Assembly (NCBI GenBank): GCA_037179385.1
Contig: CM074185.1
Coordinates: 8,551,371-8,615,370 of the forward strand
DNA from: Holothuria scabra
Lineage: Eukaryota; Echinodermata; Holothuroidea; Aspidochirotida; Holothuriidae
Length of the DNA stretch: 64,000 bases
Reading direction: 5' to 3'
Made by a program: the position numbers and the translations under genes. Below are positions 60,433 through 64,000 of the stretch, piece by piece. Within the stretch, counting starts at the first letter, position 1. The number at the start of each line of letters is the position of its first letter. The notes beneath the pieces were generated by a model that was given only the letters and a program-made list of their open reading frames with translations, was not told where the DNA came from and did no database searches.

Positions 60433-61218
60433 CATGGGCGTCCGCAGGAATTTTTACAGGGGGGGGCAAGGTCATTCATGGGTTATTAAATTGTGTACAC
60501 TATCTAAGCGGAGCGCCACCATCAGTTGGCGCGGAGCGTACAAAATTTTGGGCCTTACAAACCCTCCAGATGGCCGGAAACGACACTTAGCGAGTGTTAT
60601 AAGCTGCATGTACCCAGCCCTGAAACAGGAATTTCATGTCTGTAATTTTTAGATTTTTAGAATTTTCAATGTAAAAAATTGTTGAAGGGAGATCTGCCTC
60701 TCTGTCACGCCCTCGAACGCCTATGCACGATAAAACTTACGCTGTCAAACAGCCTGTATAGGCCTATATCCGTTACCCAATTATGAATCACACCCCCCCC
60801 CCCCCATATTCACCTTGTATATCCCATTTACATCCGCGCGTCGCCACTTGAGATCAGCATGGGACCAAACCAAGACCAACGCATTCATCAATAGTCGAAT
60901 GCCATATGCACACTACATACCTGAAAACCAGTACAATTTTGGCATAGTTTTTACAATTACAAATTTCCAATGAATGTCACGAATGATGGTCCCCAAATTA
61001 CGATTTCACTATTCAGCATACCATCTTCTCTTTTGCTATTCCTGGTCAAATGTCCGCATATTTCTCGAATAGAAAATGACGCTGTGACTGAAGATATTTT
61101 GATGATTTATTTTTATTATTTTTTTATTTCAATTTTTAATGAAATTTTTCACAAGTTTGATTTTCCAGGGGGGGGGCAAGTGCCCCCCTTGCCCCCCCCC
61201 CCCTTCCGGACGCCCATG
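60433..61218. mobile_element. hAT-like MITE with 8-bp target duplication
   Basis: The ends CATGGGCGTCCG and CGGACGCCCATG are perfect 12-bp inverted repeats. They are flanked by TGCAGAGC at 60425-60432 and again at 61219-61226. An 8-bp duplication and CA...TG ends fit the hAT superfamily. Just inside both ends are G/C runs (GGGGGGGCAAG, CTTGCCCCCCC). The left half contains a core of the GTGGCGTAGCC family (CACCATCAGTTGGCGCGGAG). At 786 bp with no transposase it is non-autonomous. Frames inside are not genes. Confidence 0.8.
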
Positions 61219-61784
61219 TGCAGAGCATTTTTGGTCAGATCAGATAATAATATCTTCAGTCCCTTCGTGCTTGTTTCAAACAGAGGCGGAAAGCGAAGCC
61301 AAAGGTGGTCAGCACAGCCAAATAAGACAAACGAGCATCTGATATTCTGACAACAAGTAAGCAGACGAAATGCAAACAAGGCATTATAGGAGGTTCGGGT
61401 CTTTCTTTTTCCTTAATGTTGTCTATTTATCAGGAAAAATATCCCATAAATCAGCCAATGCTGATGTTACGCATAACGCTCTATCGCGTCAAAAAAACCT
61501 GAATTTATAGAGCAAAGTTTCCACATGAGGACGGGGTAGAAGGAGGCACGCCAGGAATCTTTTTAAAGGATTAAAGAAATGATGAAAAATAAGGACTAAG
61601 TAAGACTGTAAGCATTTAAGAGACATAAAAATGAAGGGAAATACAGCTGATGGTGTAATTCAATAGTTGATTTGGAAATAGCGTACCGAAAAATGATCTT
61701 ATGCAAATAAGCAGTTGTGTAAATTTGTCATTATCTATTTAAACAGATTGCTGAATTTCTGTTTCATGTTTCGAATTTAAACAC

Positions 61785-62777
61785 CTTTTCGTATAGTGTC
61801 CATAAGATTATGTCTGATTCCTATGTTGTCAACTATTGCATCGTACTCCATTAAATGCCAGAGTCTTTTCATTATCCCTTCAGTACCCTTTTCGCACTGT
61901 CTACTCTTCGGCCCTCTCAACATCTCCGGGTTTGATGGCTTTTTCCAGTTTTTCCAGGATATAGGGGCTCAAGTTTAAGTCCTTGTTGATTGTTCCGGTT
62001 GCTATATCATTGACCATTGAGGGCCAATGTTCCTCGAAATAATTCTAACCGTCTAAACACAAACTGCTGAACACCCCATCACATATCCCAAATGTCGCTC
62101 TCTTAGAGCAAAGAGGAAGTGGACGTAAAATGCTTCATTGATGCTTTCAATCATAAATCCATCTAAAGGTGTAGAAAACATTGACATAAACATCGGGCTC
62201 TCTCGCTCGATCACCGTTCCTGCAGTAATTGTTATACCGCCTTCACTCTTCGTGAATTTAGAGTTGCAGTGGAGTCTGAAAATCTTTTGCAGTGGCTTGA
62301 CTTTTGGAAACCATTCTGACATAATTACGATTGCCAAACCTAGACACTTTGTTAATTCGCCAATATCATATGGAATCCATTTGCCCTTTCCAGTGGTACC
62401 ACTCGACAGCAGCAATCGTTTGATCGGCGCGGTTGTCGTCACGTTCTTCTCCCCATTAGCGACTCTCTGGATGAAGGATTCATAGTGGTCGTACTTTGTT
62501 AGCGGATGTACTTGTATATTGCCCAATTGAAGTCTAACACCGTAAGCCGTATCTTTAATTGCAGTCATTATTTCCTTCAATACGTTTTCTTGAGCTTGCC
62601 TTGGATTTGAAAAGCTTCTACGTAACGCTTTCAAGGTTTTCGTCCCAACCCAGAAAACATAGTAAGTTACAATGAAATGTCGCAATGCTGATAAAACAGT
62701 GTGGTGCTCAGATGTGGGTTGATATGCAATGAAGAGGTAAACATCTCCTAGGGTTAAGCAAAGAATCATCAAAAAAC
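61785..62777 (-). pseudogene. GH3-domain gene copy 2, large 5' exon, broken
   Basis: From acceptor TACCGAACAG|GT (62777) to a weak donor AAAAG|GTGTTT (61785/61784) this aligns with copy 1: LTKYDHYESFIQRVANGEKN, LLSSGTTGKGKWIP, FYVHFLFALRERHLG. Compared with copy 1 it has lost one base near 62078, has a TAG at 62047-62045 in the resumed frame, and lost about 5 bases near 61903. Past these the frame reads KGTEGIMKRLWHLMEYDAIV, as in copy 1. It also lacks an 8-residue stretch present in copy 1 (NLRDLKEK). The downstream exons are still open and in phase, so the gene was probably broken recently, or these are sequence errors. Confidence 0.7.
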
Positions 62778-63690
62778 CTGTTCGGTAAAAAGAAAAAGAG
62801 TAAACATTGTCAGGAAGGATATCATAAAATATTTTTGTCTTGCACTAGCAAGACATCGAGATATAAAGTCGACTCCAGGAGTTAATTACTTACGGTTATG
62901 ACATTGGAATTCAAGCATTACTTCGAAGTGTCATTGATAATCTTTGGCCAATTTGTTAGAAGTAGGTTTCCGATTAGCTATCTAAAGCCGACAAGGATGT
63001 TATATTTTAAGCGGCACGATCCATTCGGCAATGAAAACATTTAATTATGCTTCTCCGATAATGTACCAATCATGAAGTTCAAAATTTTCATTGCGGCATT
63101 AAAATATTTTGTGTGCAACCTTGTCAAAGACAAGACGTTCCTGAAGCAGCTTTGGTTGCAGTACAAACAGAATTTACAAACAGAATTTGTGATTTTGTAT
63201 CATTAACAACAAAAGTATTGCTAGTAGGACAAGATGTTTAGAAAACGTTCTGGTTTGATTCTGAGTTCGTCCGTTTCTTCTTTGTCCAATGAAACGTTTT
63301 AAGGAACTTTTTCAGATGCTCTCCCTTTATCACAAACTAATGAGGACTCAACAACACGCTTTAATATGAAACAAATTAAATTTTGTCAAACATAATTTAA
63401 AACTTTTCTAAAACACTTTATAGACGTTGTGTAAACGTTCTTATACACAGGTAAACACGAGGGTTTAAAGAAAATATGTATACACATATATTTTTTAATT
63501 TTACTTTAAAATTACGATAGGGGATGACGTTTGTGCTTAGAAGGATTTTGGAGCGTTTTCAAAACATATTTTTATGAGTACATTTATGATGCGCCTCTTT
63601 TAGCTAGCTGTTGTGAACAAGCCTGGCCAAATTTGTTCATTGAAGGCGAAGGGTTCTCCAACTGTGGATAATTTTACATGTTGTTCCTTT
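62778..63690. other. Likely intron or 5' region of GH3 copy 2
   Basis: AT-rich sequence upstream (minus strand) of the acceptor at 62778. The presence of an acceptor implies another exon further upstream, but none is recognised. Confidence 0.35.
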
Positions 63691-63980
63691 ACAACGAGAA
63701 TGGGGTCACAGCATTGAATTGATGTAACTGTTTGGTTGCACCAACATGATAGTTACTAGATGTGGCAGCTAAGTTTAAATAATCCAAGAAAGAGGCAATG
63801 TGGGCGAACCACTGGATCAACTCGTGACATTCTCCAAACCCAGTGATAAATGGGACAATTTGAACCATTCGGGACCACGCTCCCATCGCCTTTAAGAATA
63901 GGAATTGTTCTAAGAAAACCTGCTTTTGGACGTTTTTCAACGTTAAGAGAACAAATAGGGACCAGGCTCGAAAAGTTCAA
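63689..63980 (-). other. Overlapping frames, possible exon, unrecognised
   Basis: Two overlapping minus-strand frames are open. The one at 63940-63689 reads FLFLKAMGAWSRMVQIVPF and FGECHELIQWFAHIASFLDY, which looks protein-like but matches no family I know. It lies upstream of GH3 copy 2 and could be its 5' exon or unrelated. Low confidence. Confidence 0.2.
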
Positions 63981-64000
63981 ACTTATTTCTGGTTCCTCTA

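Noticed and set aside
62138..62485. Plus-strand frame of 115 codons
   Set aside because: Antisense shadow of the broken GH3 exon.

Overview
This window is AT-rich, intron-containing eukaryotic DNA with very few long open frames and a heavy load of transposable elements. Metazoan-type splice sites, tRNA-headed SINEs, Penelope-like (PLE) and Ty3/Gypsy retroelements, TTAA MITEs, hAT-like MITEs, GGCCTAGG-rich tracts and a divergent GH3-domain gene family point to a marine invertebrate. An echinoderm such as a sea cucumber is my best guess, at low confidence. Most short open frames in the window are chance frames.

Layout. 1-1.9 kb: a SINE, a degenerate MITE and a first exon for a short hydrophobic leader peptide; the block recurs, expanded, at 35.0-39.6 kb. 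1.9-10.4 kb: mostly unannotatable DNA with a U2 snRNA-derived fragment and a fold-back MITE. 10.4-14.7 kb: stacked G-rich repeats. 14.7-20.1 kb: an apparently complete DNA transposon, with matching terminal inverted repeats, a 6-bp target-site duplication, subterminal repeat arrays and a spliced minus-strand DDE transposase with an IS3-like fold. 20.1-24 kb: repeats, a tandemly duplicated possible exon and a third, frame-disrupted leader exon. 24-31.7 kb: five TA arrays around three decayed PLE GIY-YIG ends in both orientations, with hammerhead-like motifs and a perfect 23-bp hairpin. 32.6-33.6 kb: a large GH3 exon. 35-39.6 kb: nested duplications and MITEs. 42.6-48.1 kb: a 3.25-kb palindrome (1,219-bp arms) abutting the 3' part of a Gypsy element. 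48-54 kb: quieter DNA with weak exon candidates. 54-64 kb: a SINE, the 3' exons of a second GH3 copy (58.2-59.6 kb), an hAT-like MITE with an 8-bp target duplication, and the broken first large exon of that GH3 copy (61.8-62.8 kb).

The host-like genes seen are two minus-strand GH3-type acyl-adenylase copies, both with lesions in this sequence, and the leader-exon family. The most interesting items are the IS3-like transposon at 14,712-20,132 and the large palindrome joined to a truncated Gypsy element. Assignments rest on reading motifs, splice sites and repeats by eye; no database search was possible.
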